Assembly (NCBI GenBank): GCA_947482825.1
Contig: CANKMT010000050.1
Location: forward strand, 1 to 41,480
DNA: 41,480 bases
Source: Betaproteobacteria bacterium
Lineage (GTDB): Bacteria; Pseudomonadota; Gammaproteobacteria; Burkholderiales; SG8-39
Reading direction: 5' to 3'
The notes below the pieces were generated by a model that saw only the letters and a list, made by a program, of their open reading frames with translations, did no database searches and was not told the origin of the DNA. Positions 22,141 to 29,926 of the stretch are shown piece by piece. Numbering within the stretch: position 1 is the first letter of the stretch; every line of letters begins with the position of its first letter. The position numbers and the translations under genes are program-made.

Positions 22141-22575
22141 TTAGGCGATCACGAGGCACATCACCGGCACCCATACCGTGTACCACCAGCGCGGCACGCC
22201 CAGGCCCGACGAGGTCTCGTTGTAGCGATAGTCGTCCCACACCATGTCGCCGGTGAGCGCCGCGAGCACGAGGAAGAAGAGGGTCGTCACCAACGCCCCG
22301 CCGACAGCGAGGAAGCGCCTGCGCGCGGGACTGCCGCGCTCGAGGAAGAACTCGATCCTCACGTGATTGTCGCGCGCCGCCGCGGCGGCGGCGCCGGCGA
22401 GGGTCATCAGCACCAGCAGGAAGACCGAGAACTCCTCGGTCCACGCGAACGACTGGTCCGAGAAATAGCGCACCAGCACGTTGCCCATCGTGATGAGGCA
22501 GAGCAGCCCCATCGCGAGGACGGCGATCCAGTCTTCGACGGTCCTCCTGGCCCGGGCCCCCTCACGCTCACTCAT
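22141..22575 (-). CDS. dctQ: TRAP transporter small permease DctQ, probably truncated by a nonsense codon
   Basis: A 144-residue membrane protein with four hydrophobic segments: WIAVLAMGLLCLITMGNVLV, the WTEEFSVFLLVLMTLAGAAA signature, FLAVGGALVTTLFFLVLAAL and VPRWWYTVWVPVMCLVIA. The DctQ family normally extends about 15-20 residues further. In the same frame the codons after the TAA read RSAQVYERLRKAR and end at a TGA that overlaps the dctM ATG (ATGA). That is the standard coupling in dctQM operons, so the TAA at 22143-22141 looks like a recent nonsense mutation. The lost tail is short and the protein might still fold. Confidence 0.85.
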   Translation of the reverse strand: MSEREGARARRTVEDWIAVLAMGLLCLITMGNVLVRYFSDQSFAWTEEFSVFLLVLMTLAGAAAAAARDNHVRIEFFLERGSPARRRFLAVGGALVTTLFFLVLAALTGDMVWDDYRYNETSSGLGVPRWWYTVWVPVMCLVIA

Positions 22576-22584
22576 CGCAACTCG

Positions 22585-23559
22585 TTACGCGAGGAAACTC
22601 TTCACGGCCACAACGATCTTGGCCGCGCCGACGCGGGACTCGTCTTCCAGCGGCTGCGCGTAGCCGGCCGGAATGCGCGGCGCACCCAGGCGCCTTACGC
22701 GGATGCCGAGTTCCTCCGCCACCGTGGCCGCGATCTCGGCGCCAAAGCCGCCCACCTGGACCGCCTCATGCACGACAAGGAGTTGCCCGGTGTTCGCGCA
22801 GGATTCGAGCACCGTCTCGCGGTCCCATGGCCAGATCGTGCGCAGGTCGATGAGTTCGACCGAGACGCTTTCCTTGGCCAGCGCGGGAAGCGCCGCCACG
22901 CAATCGTGGAACGAACGCGACCAGGTGACGATGGTGAGGTCTTTGCCCGCCTGCGCGATGCGCGCCTTGCCCAGCGGCACCTCGTTGCCGGCCTGGACTT
23001 CGCCCTCCATGCCCCAGAGTTCCTTGTGCTCCATGTAGACCACGGGGTCGCCGCTCGCCAGCGACGCCTTGAGCAGGCCGTAGTTGTCGGCGGGCGTCGA
23101 AGGCGCGACCACGGCCAGGCCGGGAATATGCGCGAACCACGCTTCAAGCGACTGCGAGTGCTGCGCGGCCGACGCGCCCCACAGGCCGATCGGCATGCGA
23201 GCGACCAGCGGCACGCGGCCCTGCCCGCCGAACATGAAGCGGTTCTTGGCCGCCTGGTTCACCAACTCGTCGATCGCGCACAGCGCGAAGTCGACCACGC
23301 GCATCTCAACCACCGGCCGCAAACCGGCGAGCGCCATGCCCACCGCGGCGCCCATGATGGTCGCCTCGGAGATCGGCGTGTCGATGATGCGCTCCGGGCC
23401 GAACTCCTGCGGCAGTCCGCGGTACTGGCCGAAGATGCCGCCCCGGCCGAGGTCTTCGCCCAGCGCGACCACGTTCGGGTCGGCGCGCATGGCTTCCTGC
23501 AGCGCGAGGCAGGCCGCCTGCGCGTAGGTGAGCGTTTCCGGTTTCGCGGCGGCGCTCAT
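22585..23559 (-). CDS. 2-oxoacid/acetoin dehydrogenase E1 component, beta subunit
   Basis: A 324-residue protein of the transketolase-like pyrimidine-binding family: NVVALGEDLGRGGIFGQYRG and IDTPISEATIMGAAVGMALA bind thiamine diphosphate, and RMPIGLWGASAAQHSQSLEA and WPWDRETVLESCANTGQLLV are typical beta-subunit motifs. The last 120 residues form the transketolase C-terminal domain. It overlaps the alpha-subunit gene (ATGA at 23559-23556), giving an equimolar alpha2-beta2 E1. No E2 or E3 gene is adjacent, so it may use those of another complex. The substrate could be acetoin, pyruvate or a branched or aromatic 2-oxoacid. Confidence 0.9.
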   Translation of the reverse strand: MSAAAKPETLTYAQAACLALQEAMRADPNVVALGEDLGRGGIFGQYRGLPQEFGPERIIDTPISEATIMGAAVGMALAGLRPVVEMRVVDFALCAIDELVNQAAKNRFMFGGQGRVPLVARMPIGLWGASAAQHSQSLEAWFAHIPGLAVVAPSTPADNYGLLKASLASGDPVVYMEHKELWGMEGEVQAGNEVPLGKARIAQAGKDLTIVTWSRSFHDCVAALPALAKESVSVELIDLRTIWPWDRETVLESCANTGQLLVVHEAVQVGGFGAEIAATVAEELGIRVRRLGAPRIPAGYAQPLEDESRVGAAKIVVAVKSFLA

Positions 23560-24572
23560 TTCCACTGACCCTTGCCGCTGTCCATCACGTCTTCGTAGGC
23601 GCTCGCCGCATCCGGCCAGGGCGAGCTTTTCGCGATGGTGAGCGCGACATCGACTTCGATCTTCGCGGCGGTATCGATTTCGTCGATCGCCGCAGCCGGC
23701 TCGCCGGCTTCGATGAGTTCGTTGCGTGCGAGCCTTAGCGGATCGTAGGCAAGCGCCTGCTCGACTTCCTTCGGGTCGCGGTAGCTGCCGGGATCGACCG
23801 ACACGTGCCCCTTGAAGCGATACGTCACCGCATGCAGGAAAGCCGGGCCGTTGCCTTTGCGCACCCAGTCGGCAAGCTCGCCGGCCGCGCGATCCACCGC
23901 CACCACGTCGTTGCCGTCGACGTTCTCGCAACGCAGGCCCATGCTTCTGGCCCGCGCTGACGGCCCCTCTCCGGAGGTCATCGGGCCGGTCGGCGTGGTG
24001 GCCGAAATGCGATTGTCCTCGCAGACGAACAGCACCGGCAGTCGGTAGACGCCGGCCCAATTGAGCCCTTCGAGGAACGGCCCCCGATTCACCGCGCCGT
24101 CGCCGAAGAAGCACGCGACGATGTGCGACTTCTTCTTCACCTTGAGCGCATGCGCCGCGCCAACAGCGATCGGGATGCCCGCGGCGACCACGCCATTGGC
24201 CCCCAGCATGCCCACCGAAAAATCGGCGATATGCATCGAGCCGCCCTTGCCGCGGTTGTAGCCGGTGGAGCGCCCGAACAGTTCGCACATCATGCGGTTG
24301 AGGTCGGCGCCCTTGGCGAGCGTGTGCCCGTGACCGCGGTGGGTCGAGGTCAGAAGGTCTTCGCGAACCAGGTTGGCGCACACGCCGGCGGCCACGGCTT
24401 CCTGCCCGGTGGAAAGGTGCAGCGGCCCGCGGACCAATGCAGGCGTGCTGCTTGCAGCCAGTCCCCAAGCCTGCACGCCTCCCTGGCTGGCGATCTCGGC
24501 GGCATTCTCGAATGCACGGATGCGCGCCATCATGCGGTAGAGCGATACGAGTCTTGGATTGCCGCCGGCCAC
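23556..24572 (-). CDS. 2-oxoacid/acetoin dehydrogenase E1 component, alpha subunit
   Basis: A 338-residue thiamine diphosphate-dependent subunit. The cofactor motif runs from GDG (157-159, in CFFGDGAVNRGPFLEGLNWA) to N187 in VCEDNRISATT, the expected ~30-residue span. The active-site loop THRGHGHTLAKG and GRSTGYNRGKGGSMH are typical of AcoA/PdhA proteins. It is the first gene of a minus-strand operon that continues with E1-beta, DctQ, DctM, a Bug receptor and DctP, coupling uptake of a carboxylate to its oxidation. I favour an acetoin-dehydrogenase-like role, but this rests on overall resemblance only. Confidence 0.9.
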   Translation of the reverse strand: MAGGNPRLVSLYRMMARIRAFENAAEIASQGGVQAWGLAASSTPALVRGPLHLSTGQEAVAAGVCANLVREDLLTSTHRGHGHTLAKGADLNRMMCELFGRSTGYNRGKGGSMHIADFSVGMLGANGVVAAGIPIAVGAAHALKVKKKSHIVACFFGDGAVNRGPFLEGLNWAGVYRLPVLFVCEDNRISATTPTGPMTSGEGPSARARSMGLRCENVDGNDVVAVDRAAGELADWVRKGNGPAFLHAVTYRFKGHVSVDPGSYRDPKEVEQALAYDPLRLARNELIEAGEPAAAIDEIDTAAKIEVDVALTIAKSSPWPDAASAYEDVMDSGKGQWK

Positions 24573-24588
24573 GGGGATTCGCGCTTGC

Positions 24589-24999
24589 TTAGTTGGGGAC
24601 GCAGGACACGGTGGTCCCGACCGGCACGCAAATCATCCCGGACTTGGCCGGCTGGCGGAGCGGCGACAAGCGGTCGTCACGCTCCTCGTCCATCAGTTGA
24701 TCCAGCGCGCGGCGCAATACGGTGCGCGCCTCCGCATCGTCCATTCGCCCGGTGCCCACTCTTTCGATGAGTTCCTAGGCTATCTGCGCATAGCGTTTGG
24801 CGCGCAAGTCGCTGCGCATGCGAAGCGTCGCCTGCTCGGCACGTCCGGCATCCGCGTTGAAGGACTCGACTGTGCAGTCGGCAAGCCGGATGAAGGTGCT
24901 GCCGCCTTTTGCGCATGCGTCCCAGCGCGAGTTGATCGAGGCGCAGCCGCCCGCAAGTCCGGCCGCTGCGACGATCAGTGCAAGGTTGCGAAAAGACAT
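24589..24999 (-). pseudogene. Lipoprotein gene interrupted by an in-frame TAG
   Basis: The ATG at 24999 starts MSFRNLALIVAAAGLAGGCA, a lipoprotein signal peptide with the lipobox AGGC. The mature part SINSRWDACAKGGSTFIRLA continues to AKRYAQIA and meets TAG (24777-24775). In the same frame the protein continues for 61 more residues: ELIERVGTGRMDDAEARTV, then LRRALDQLMDEERDDRLSPL, and ends with the cysteine-containing GMICVPVGTTVSCVPN before TAA. Codon use and amino acid composition are gene-like on both sides, so the TAG is most likely a nonsense mutation or sequencing error in a 136-residue periplasmic lipoprotein. The family is not known to me. Confidence 0.68.
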
Positions 25000-25113
25000 T
25001 GCCTCATTCCTTCGGTTTGCTGGTGGAACGGCCGCGATTATGCCGCACCTGCAACTTGAAAAGCCGAACCGTCGGACCAAGAAGCGAAGGCACTTCACGG
25101 TTAGACTAAGCTC

Positions 25114-25947
25114 ATGAAGACAATCCTCCTGCCCTCAGGCGAGCGCGTCCCGGCGCTTGGCCAGGGCACCTGGAACATGGGCGACCAGCACGCGACCCGC
25201 GCCGAGGAGATCGCCGCGCTGCGCATGGGGATCGATCACGGGCTGACGCTGATCGACACTGCTGAAATGTATGGCAGCGGCCGCTCGGAGGAACTCGTCG
25301 GCGAAGCGATCGCCGGCCGGCGTGAAGCGGTCTTCCTTGTCAGCAAAGTGCTGCCGCAGAACGCGACCCGACTCGGCACGATCGCGGCTTGCGAGAAAAG
25401 CCTCGAGCGCCTGAAGACCGACCGCCTCGACCTGTACCTCCTTCACTGGCGCGGCAGCGCGCCGTTCGCCGAAACGCTCGAGGCCCTTTCCCGCCTTCAG
25501 GCCGACGGCAAGATCCGCCACCACGGCGTCAGCAATCTCGATTTCGACGAGATGCGCGAATGGCATTCCCTCAAGGACGGCACAGGGGTCGCCACGAACC
25601 AGGTGCTCTACAACCTCTCACGCCGCGGCGTCGAATGGGATCTCGCGCCCTGGCTGCGCGAAAAGCGCATCCCCTTGATGGCGTATTCGCCGCTCGAGCA
25701 GGCGCGACTGGTGAATCACAAGGGGCTTGCGGCGTTCGGGCATAAGCACGGCATGAGCCCGGCCCAGGCGGCGCTTGCCTGGCTGCTCGCGCAAGAGAAC
25801 GTGATCGCGATCCCCAAGTGCGGGAACCGCGAGCGGCTCGAGGACAATCTTGGCGCCCTTTCCCATAAGCTGGACACAGTGCAGCTTGCCGAGCTTGACG
25901 CCCTCTTCCCTCCCCCCAAGCACGCACAACCCCTGGAGATGCTTTGA
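25114..25947 (+). CDS. Aldo/keto reductase
   Basis: A 277-residue NADPH-dependent oxidoreductase with a (beta/alpha)8 barrel. The catalytic tetrad is complete: D48 and Y53 in LIDTAEMYGSG, K78 in FLVSKVLP and H111 in DLYLLHWRG. GKIRHHGVSNLDFDEM is the conserved central motif, and IPKCGNRERLEDNLGA near the C-terminus forms the NADPH-phosphate pocket. It belongs to the branch of E. coli YeaE-like reductases that reduce small aldehydes or ketones. The stop codon overlaps the TTG start of the MFS transporter (TTGA), so the two are one operon. It diverges from the broken lipoprotein gene. Confidence 0.92.
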   Translation: MKTILLPSGERVPALGQGTWNMGDQHATRAEEIAALRMGIDHGLTLIDTAEMYGSGRSEELVGEAIAGRREAVFLVSKVLPQNATRLGTIAACEKSLERLKTDRLDLYLLHWRGSAPFAETLEALSRLQADGKIRHHGVSNLDFDEMREWHSLKDGTGVATNQVLYNLSRRGVEWDLAPWLREKRIPLMAYSPLEQARLVNHKGLAAFGHKHGMSPAQAALAWLLAQENVIAIPKCGNRERLEDNLGALSHKLDTVQLAELDALFPPPKHAQPLEML

Positions 25948-27206
25948 ATCCGAAGTTTCACGAAACCGTTCCTGCGCCACCGGCGGGCGAAGGCATCGAC
26001 TCGCCCTACGCGTGGAAACGCCTCGCCGCCTCGTTTGCCCTGATGATGTTCGGCGGGTCGGGCATGTACGCGATCATGGTCGTGCTGCCGCAGCTGCAGA
26101 AGGAATTCTCCACCGGCATGGCCGGCGCCTCGGTTCCGTGGCTCGCGACCACGCTAGGCTTCGGCTTCGGCGCAATTGCCGTCGGCCGCTTGTCCGACCG
26201 CTTCGGAATCTTCTGGCCTTCGGTGGGCGGCGCGATCTTCCTCGGCCTGGGCTTCGTCGCGGCCGCGCACGCAAAGGATCTCTGGACGCTCACGCTGATC
26301 CAGGGCGTGGTGATCTCCTTCCTCGGCGGAGCGGCGAGCTTCCTTCCGCTGGTGGCCGACGTGTCCCACTGGTTCGCCAAGCGGCGTGGGCTCGCGATGT
26401 CGCTCTGCGTGAGCGGCAATTTCGCCGCCGGCGCGATCTGGCCGCCGATCCTGCAGTGGCTCTTCGACGCGATCGGCTGGAGGGACACCTTCATCTGGGT
26501 CGGCCTCGCGTGCATGGTGGCCATGCTGCCGCTCACAGTGTTCGTCGCGCGGCCCTCGCCCGTGGGCCAGTCGTTGCCGCCCGCAGCGGAGGGCGCCTCG
26601 AGCACGCGGCCCCTGGGCTTTACGCCGACCGCGCTGCAGGCGCTGCTCGGCTTCGCCGGCTTTTGCTGCTGTGTGGCGATGGCCGTGCCCCAGGTGCATA
26701 TCGTGGCCTACTGCACCACGCTCGGCTATGGCGCGGTCAATGGCGCGCACATGCTCGCGCTCATGCTCGCCGCGGGCATCGTGTCGCGCGTCGCGCTCGG
26801 ATGGCTCTCGGACCGCATCGGGGGGCTTCGCACCCTGCTGCTGGGCTCCTCGTTGCAGGCGGTGGCTCTCGCGCTTTACGTGCCGTTCGACAGTCTCGGG
26901 TCGCTCTACGTAATCTCGCTTCTCTTCGGGTTCTTCCAAGGCGGCGTTGTGCCTTCGTACGCGCTCATCATCCGCGAGTACTTCCGGGCGACCGAGGCCG
27001 GCACGCGCACCGGCATCGTGCTCACCGTAGCACTCTTCGGCATGGGGATGGGCGGGTGGCTGGCCGGCGCGATCTACGACCTCACCGCGTCCTACCGCAA
27101 TGCATTCGCTCTCGGGATGGCGGCGAACGTGGTGAATATCGCTATCGTCGTGTGGCTGATCGCGAGGTCGCGCACCAAGGCAGCCCCTGCCTACGCGGGC
27201 GCCTGA
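25944..27206 (+). CDS. Major facilitator superfamily transporter (OxlT/MCT-like)
   Basis: A 420-residue membrane protein with twelve predicted hydrophobic segments. Conserved MFS features are the motif-A-like loop GRLSDRFGIFWPSVGGAIFL between helices 2 and 3, its repeat GWLSDRIGGLRTLLLGSSL between 8 and 9, and SHWFAKRRGLAMSLCVSGNF, common in monocarboxylate/oxalate transporters. It starts with TTG, overlapping the aldo/keto reductase stop. It probably imports a small organic acid; the direction and substrate are inferred. It is followed by the nitroreductase gene on the opposite strand, 33 bases away. Confidence 0.9.
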   Translation: MNPKFHETVPAPPAGEGIDSPYAWKRLAASFALMMFGGSGMYAIMVVLPQLQKEFSTGMAGASVPWLATTLGFGFGAIAVGRLSDRFGIFWPSVGGAIFLGLGFVAAAHAKDLWTLTLIQGVVISFLGGAASFLPLVADVSHWFAKRRGLAMSLCVSGNFAAGAIWPPILQWLFDAIGWRDTFIWVGLACMVAMLPLTVFVARPSPVGQSLPPAAEGASSTRPLGFTPTALQALLGFAGFCCCVAMAVPQVHIVAYCTTLGYGAVNGAHMLALMLAAGIVSRVALGWLSDRIGGLRTLLLGSSLQAVALALYVPFDSLGSLYVISLLFGFFQGGVVPSYALIIREYFRATEAGTRTGIVLTVALFGMGMGGWLAGAIYDLTASYRNAFALGMAANVVNIAIVVWLIARSRTKAAPAYAGA

Positions 27207-27239
27207 GCAACGGTTCCGGACTTGCTGCCAGGAGGGACG

Positions 27240-27986
27240 CTAATCGACCCTCGTCTCGTCCCGGTACATCACCTTGTGCCGCGTTTCCTTCACCCAGGCG
27301 TCGATCTCCTCGAGCGTCGAATGGTTGGCGGGATTGAATTTCTCCCAGCTCATGATCTGCGGCAAGGTCTTCTTCCAACGCTTGTAGGGCGGCTTGGCCG
27401 GCTTGCCGAAGAGGAGGATGTCGAGCACCGAAAGCTCTTCCGGGATGCCGAGCAGCGGCTTCATCTCCTTCTGCGCGTTGGCCTGCCCGATCGCCGTGAC
27501 CCACCAGACGTTGTAGCCGAGCGCGGCGGCGGCCAGGTGCGCCGACATGGTCGCCGCAGCGACGCTTTGCAAGAGAATCCGCTCGGCGTTCTCGCGGTAC
27601 TGCCGGTCGAGCTCCGAGTCGTCCATGAGAACCGGAAAAGCGCGCGTCCAGCGAAAGTCCGACGCGATCACGACGAACCCGGGCGCGGTCTCGAGGCCGC
27701 GGTAGTTCGGTGTAGGAAACTTCATCTTCAGCTTGGCGCGCTGGCGCTGCTCCTCGACGAAGTAGTCGGCGATCTTCTTCTTGACCGCCGGATCGGTCAC
27801 CACGATGAAATGCCAGGGCTGCGCGTTCGCCCCCGAGGGCGCATGCCGCGCGGCCTCGAGGATCCGCTCGAAGTGCTCGCGCGGCACCTCGGCCGACGGG
27901 TCGAACTGGCGCGCCGTCATGCGGTTGCGCACCACGTCCATGAGCGCGTCGTAGCGCACGACGTTCGCCGCTTCAGGTGCATCCAT
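27240..27986 (-). CDS. Nitroreductase-family flavoprotein
   Basis: A 248-residue FMN-dependent oxidoreductase. The N-terminal RNRMTARQFDPSAEVPREH and ILEAARHAPSGANAQPWHFI are classic for the family: the R-x-x-R/Q-F and APSGxNxQPW motifs hold FMN. The C-terminal half has SVAAATMSAHLAAAALGYNV and LLGIPEELSVLDILLFGKPA, where the flavin dimethylbenzene ring sits at the dimer interface. It could reduce nitroaromatics, quinones or enones with NAD(P)H. A nitro-compound role would fit the aminated-aromatic cluster further right, but that is only a suggestion. The ATG at 27986 has GGAGA upstream. Confidence 0.9.
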   Translation of the reverse strand: MDAPEAANVVRYDALMDVVRNRMTARQFDPSAEVPREHFERILEAARHAPSGANAQPWHFIVVTDPAVKKKIADYFVEEQRQRAKLKMKFPTPNYRGLETAPGFVVIASDFRWTRAFPVLMDDSELDRQYRENAERILLQSVAAATMSAHLAAAALGYNVWWVTAIGQANAQKEMKPLLGIPEELSVLDILLFGKPAKPPYKRWKKTLPQIMSWEKFNPANHSTLEEIDAWVKETRHKVMYRDETRVD

Positions 27987-28077
27987 CTCCAACTCCTGTG
28001 CCAAAGATCCGATCGCGCAATTGTTGCACGGCCAGTCTGGAGTAGACTGCGCTATCCAAGCCCCGGGGAGGGGACCA

Positions 28078-28256
28078 TGCAAGACATCAAGACCGGGCCG
28101 GCCCGGGCGACCTTCTGGTGCGGCGTCCTGACCGCCGAGAAGCAGACGACCGCGCCGACGCAGGCGAGAACCGTGCGCGGGGTCTACACCTCGTCGGTCG
28201 CACAGGGCATGAACTCCGACAGGAAACCGGCCAAGAAGAAGTTCCCCGAGCGCTGA
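28078..28256 (+). CDS. Small basic protein, translationally coupled to GDPD
   Basis: A 58-residue basic protein, MQDIKTGPARATFWCGVLTA at the start and GMNSDRKPAKKKFPER at the end. It has a strong ribosome site (GGGGAGGGG before the ATG), and its TGA overlaps the ATG of the phosphodiesterase by one base (TGATG). No domain is recognised. It may be a real small protein or a leader whose translation feeds ribosomes to the next gene. Confidence 0.5.
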
Positions 28257-29242
28257 TGACCCGCTTGTTCCGGTATGCAACGCCGGGCGCCTTCGCCCTG
28301 GCCGCGATTACGTTCTCCGTCGGCGTCCAGGCATTCGATTTGCAGGGCCATCGCGGTGCGCGCGGCCTGGCTCCCGAAAACACCCTTCCGGCTTTCGCCC
28401 TCGCGCTCTCTCTGGGCGTAGACACGCTCGAACTGGACACCGGCGTGACCGGAGACGGCGTGGTGGTCGTCACCCACGAGCCGCGTCTGCATCCGGATAC
28501 GACGCGCGGCCCCGACGGCCAGTGGCTTGCAGCGCCGGGACAGGCGATCAAGGAAATCACCTATGCCGAGATCCTCCGATACGACGTCGGCCGGCTGAAT
28601 CCTTCGACCGCCTACGGCAAGCGCTACCCGGAACAGAAAGCCGTCGACGGCACGCGCATCCCGAAACTGGCCGATGTATTCGCGCTGGCGAAGAGATCGG
28701 GCAACACTGCGGTGCGATTCAACATCGAAACCAAGATCGACCCGCGCAAGCCGCAGGAGACCCTGCCGCCTGAAACGTTCGCGCGTGCGGTCATCGCCGA
28801 GATCCGCGCCGCCGGGATGGCCGGCCGCGCCACGCTCCAGTCCTTCGACTGGCGGACGCTCAAGGTTGCGCAGGCCGAGGCGCCGGAGATCGCGACGGTT
28901 TACCTCACCGCGCAACAGAAGTGGCTGGACAACATCGGAGCCGCGGGCGCGTGGACTGCGGGCCTGCGCCTGGAGGATCACGGCTCGGTGGCGAAGATGG
29001 TGAAGGCCGCGGGTGGGCGGATCTGGTCGCCTTACTTCGGCGACCTGGACGCCGCGAAACTCGCGGAAGCGCGCGCCCTCGGTCTCTCGGTCGTGGTGTG
29101 GACCGTCAACGCGCCGGCCGACATCGCAAGGATGCTGGAACTGGGCGTGGACGGCATCATCAGCGACCGGCCCGACCTCGTGCGCGAAGAGATGAAAAAG
29201 CGCGGCCTGCCCCTGCCCGCCGCCACACCCGTTTCACCGTAG
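28256..29242 (+). CDS. Periplasmic glycerophosphodiester phosphodiesterase
   Basis: A 328-residue exported enzyme hydrolysing glycerophosphodiesters to glycerol-3-phosphate and an alcohol. A signal peptide (FALAAITFSVGVQA) precedes FDLQGHRGARGLAPENTLPA, the catalytic motif with H32-R33 and E41. LELDTGVTGDGVVVVTHEPR contains the metal-binding E-x-D and the second histidine, and NTAVRFNIETKIDP and VVWTVNAPADIARMLELGVD complete the TIM barrel. Proteins of this length with a signal peptide are of the GlpQ type. The gene follows a coupled small ORF and precedes the rhomboid gene by 38 bases. Confidence 0.93.
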   Translation: MTRLFRYATPGAFALAAITFSVGVQAFDLQGHRGARGLAPENTLPAFALALSLGVDTLELDTGVTGDGVVVVTHEPRLHPDTTRGPDGQWLAAPGQAIKEITYAEILRYDVGRLNPSTAYGKRYPEQKAVDGTRIPKLADVFALAKRSGNTAVRFNIETKIDPRKPQETLPPETFARAVIAEIRAAGMAGRATLQSFDWRTLKVAQAEAPEIATVYLTAQQKWLDNIGAAGAWTAGLRLEDHGSVAKMVKAAGGRIWSPYFGDLDAAKLAEARALGLSVVVWTVNAPADIARMLELGVDGIISDRPDLVREEMKKRGLPLPAATPVSP

Positions 29243-29280
29243 CGCGTCCTGCCCCGCGGTGGCGAGGCTAAGATAGCCGC

Positions 29281-29880
29281 ATGCCCCCCGTCACCCGCGC
29301 ATTGCTGATCGCCAACGTCGCGATCTATCTCCTGCAGGCGAACGGCGCATCGCTGGTCGAGTCCTTCGGGCTGTGGCCGCCCGCCTCGGGCGACTTCAAC
29401 AGCCCCGGATTCGCGCCCTGGCAGCTGGTGACCTACAGCTTCCTGCACGGCAGCCTCACGCATATCGCGTTCAACATGTTCGGGCTCTACATGTTCGGTG
29501 CCGAAGCCGAGCGCCTGTTCGGTCAGCGATTCTTCGCGTTGTACTACTTCGCCAGCGTGGTCGCTGCGGGCGTCACCCACCTCGTGGTCACGTCGCTGAC
29601 CGGCGGGCCGCCGGTGCCGGTGGTCGGCGCCTCCGGCGGCGTCTACGGCCTGCTGCTCGCATTCGGCGTGTACTTCCCGCACCGGCGGGTGGTGCTGCTG
29701 ATCCCGCCGATCCCGATGAAGGCGCGCACGTTCGTGATCGTATTCGCGGTGGTCGAGCTGGTGTTCGGCGTCACCGGCACCGCATCGGGCGTGGCGCATT
29801 TCGCCCACCTGGGTGGAATGCTGGGAGGATGGCTGATGATCCTGTGGCGACGCAGGACCGGCCCATCCCGGCGGTTCTGA
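29281..29880 (+). CDS. Rhomboid-family intramembrane serine protease
   Basis: A 199-residue membrane protease of six segments. The catalytic dyad is S118 in VVGASGGVYGLLLAFG and H176 in VAHFAHLGGMLGGWLM. The oxyanion and loop residues H61 and N65 occur in THIAFNMFGLYMFG. Helix 6 ends HLGGMLGGWLMILWRRR. Rhomboids cut membrane proteins within the bilayer; the substrate here is unknown. The length is that of the minimal bacterial form without extra domains. Confidence 0.94.
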   Translation: MPPVTRALLIANVAIYLLQANGASLVESFGLWPPASGDFNSPGFAPWQLVTYSFLHGSLTHIAFNMFGLYMFGAEAERLFGQRFFALYYFASVVAAGVTHLVVTSLTGGPPVPVVGASGGVYGLLLAFGVYFPHRRVVLLIPPIPMKARTFVIVFAVVELVFGVTGTASGVAHFAHLGGMLGGWLMILWRRRTGPSRRF

Positions 29881-29926
29881 ATTCTCCAACTTTCATATTG
29901 CCAGATTCAATAGCGGAGCGGGTCTC

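Noticed and set aside
22141-22143. TAA in dctQ as a recoding event
   Set aside because: No recoding signal is known for TAA in bacteria, and neighbouring TRAP genes are also damaged.
24775-24777. TAG as a pyrrolysine or suppressed codon in the lipoprotein gene
   Set aside because: There is no sign of pyrrolysine machinery, and the family is not a methylamine methyltransferase. A nonsense mutation is simpler.
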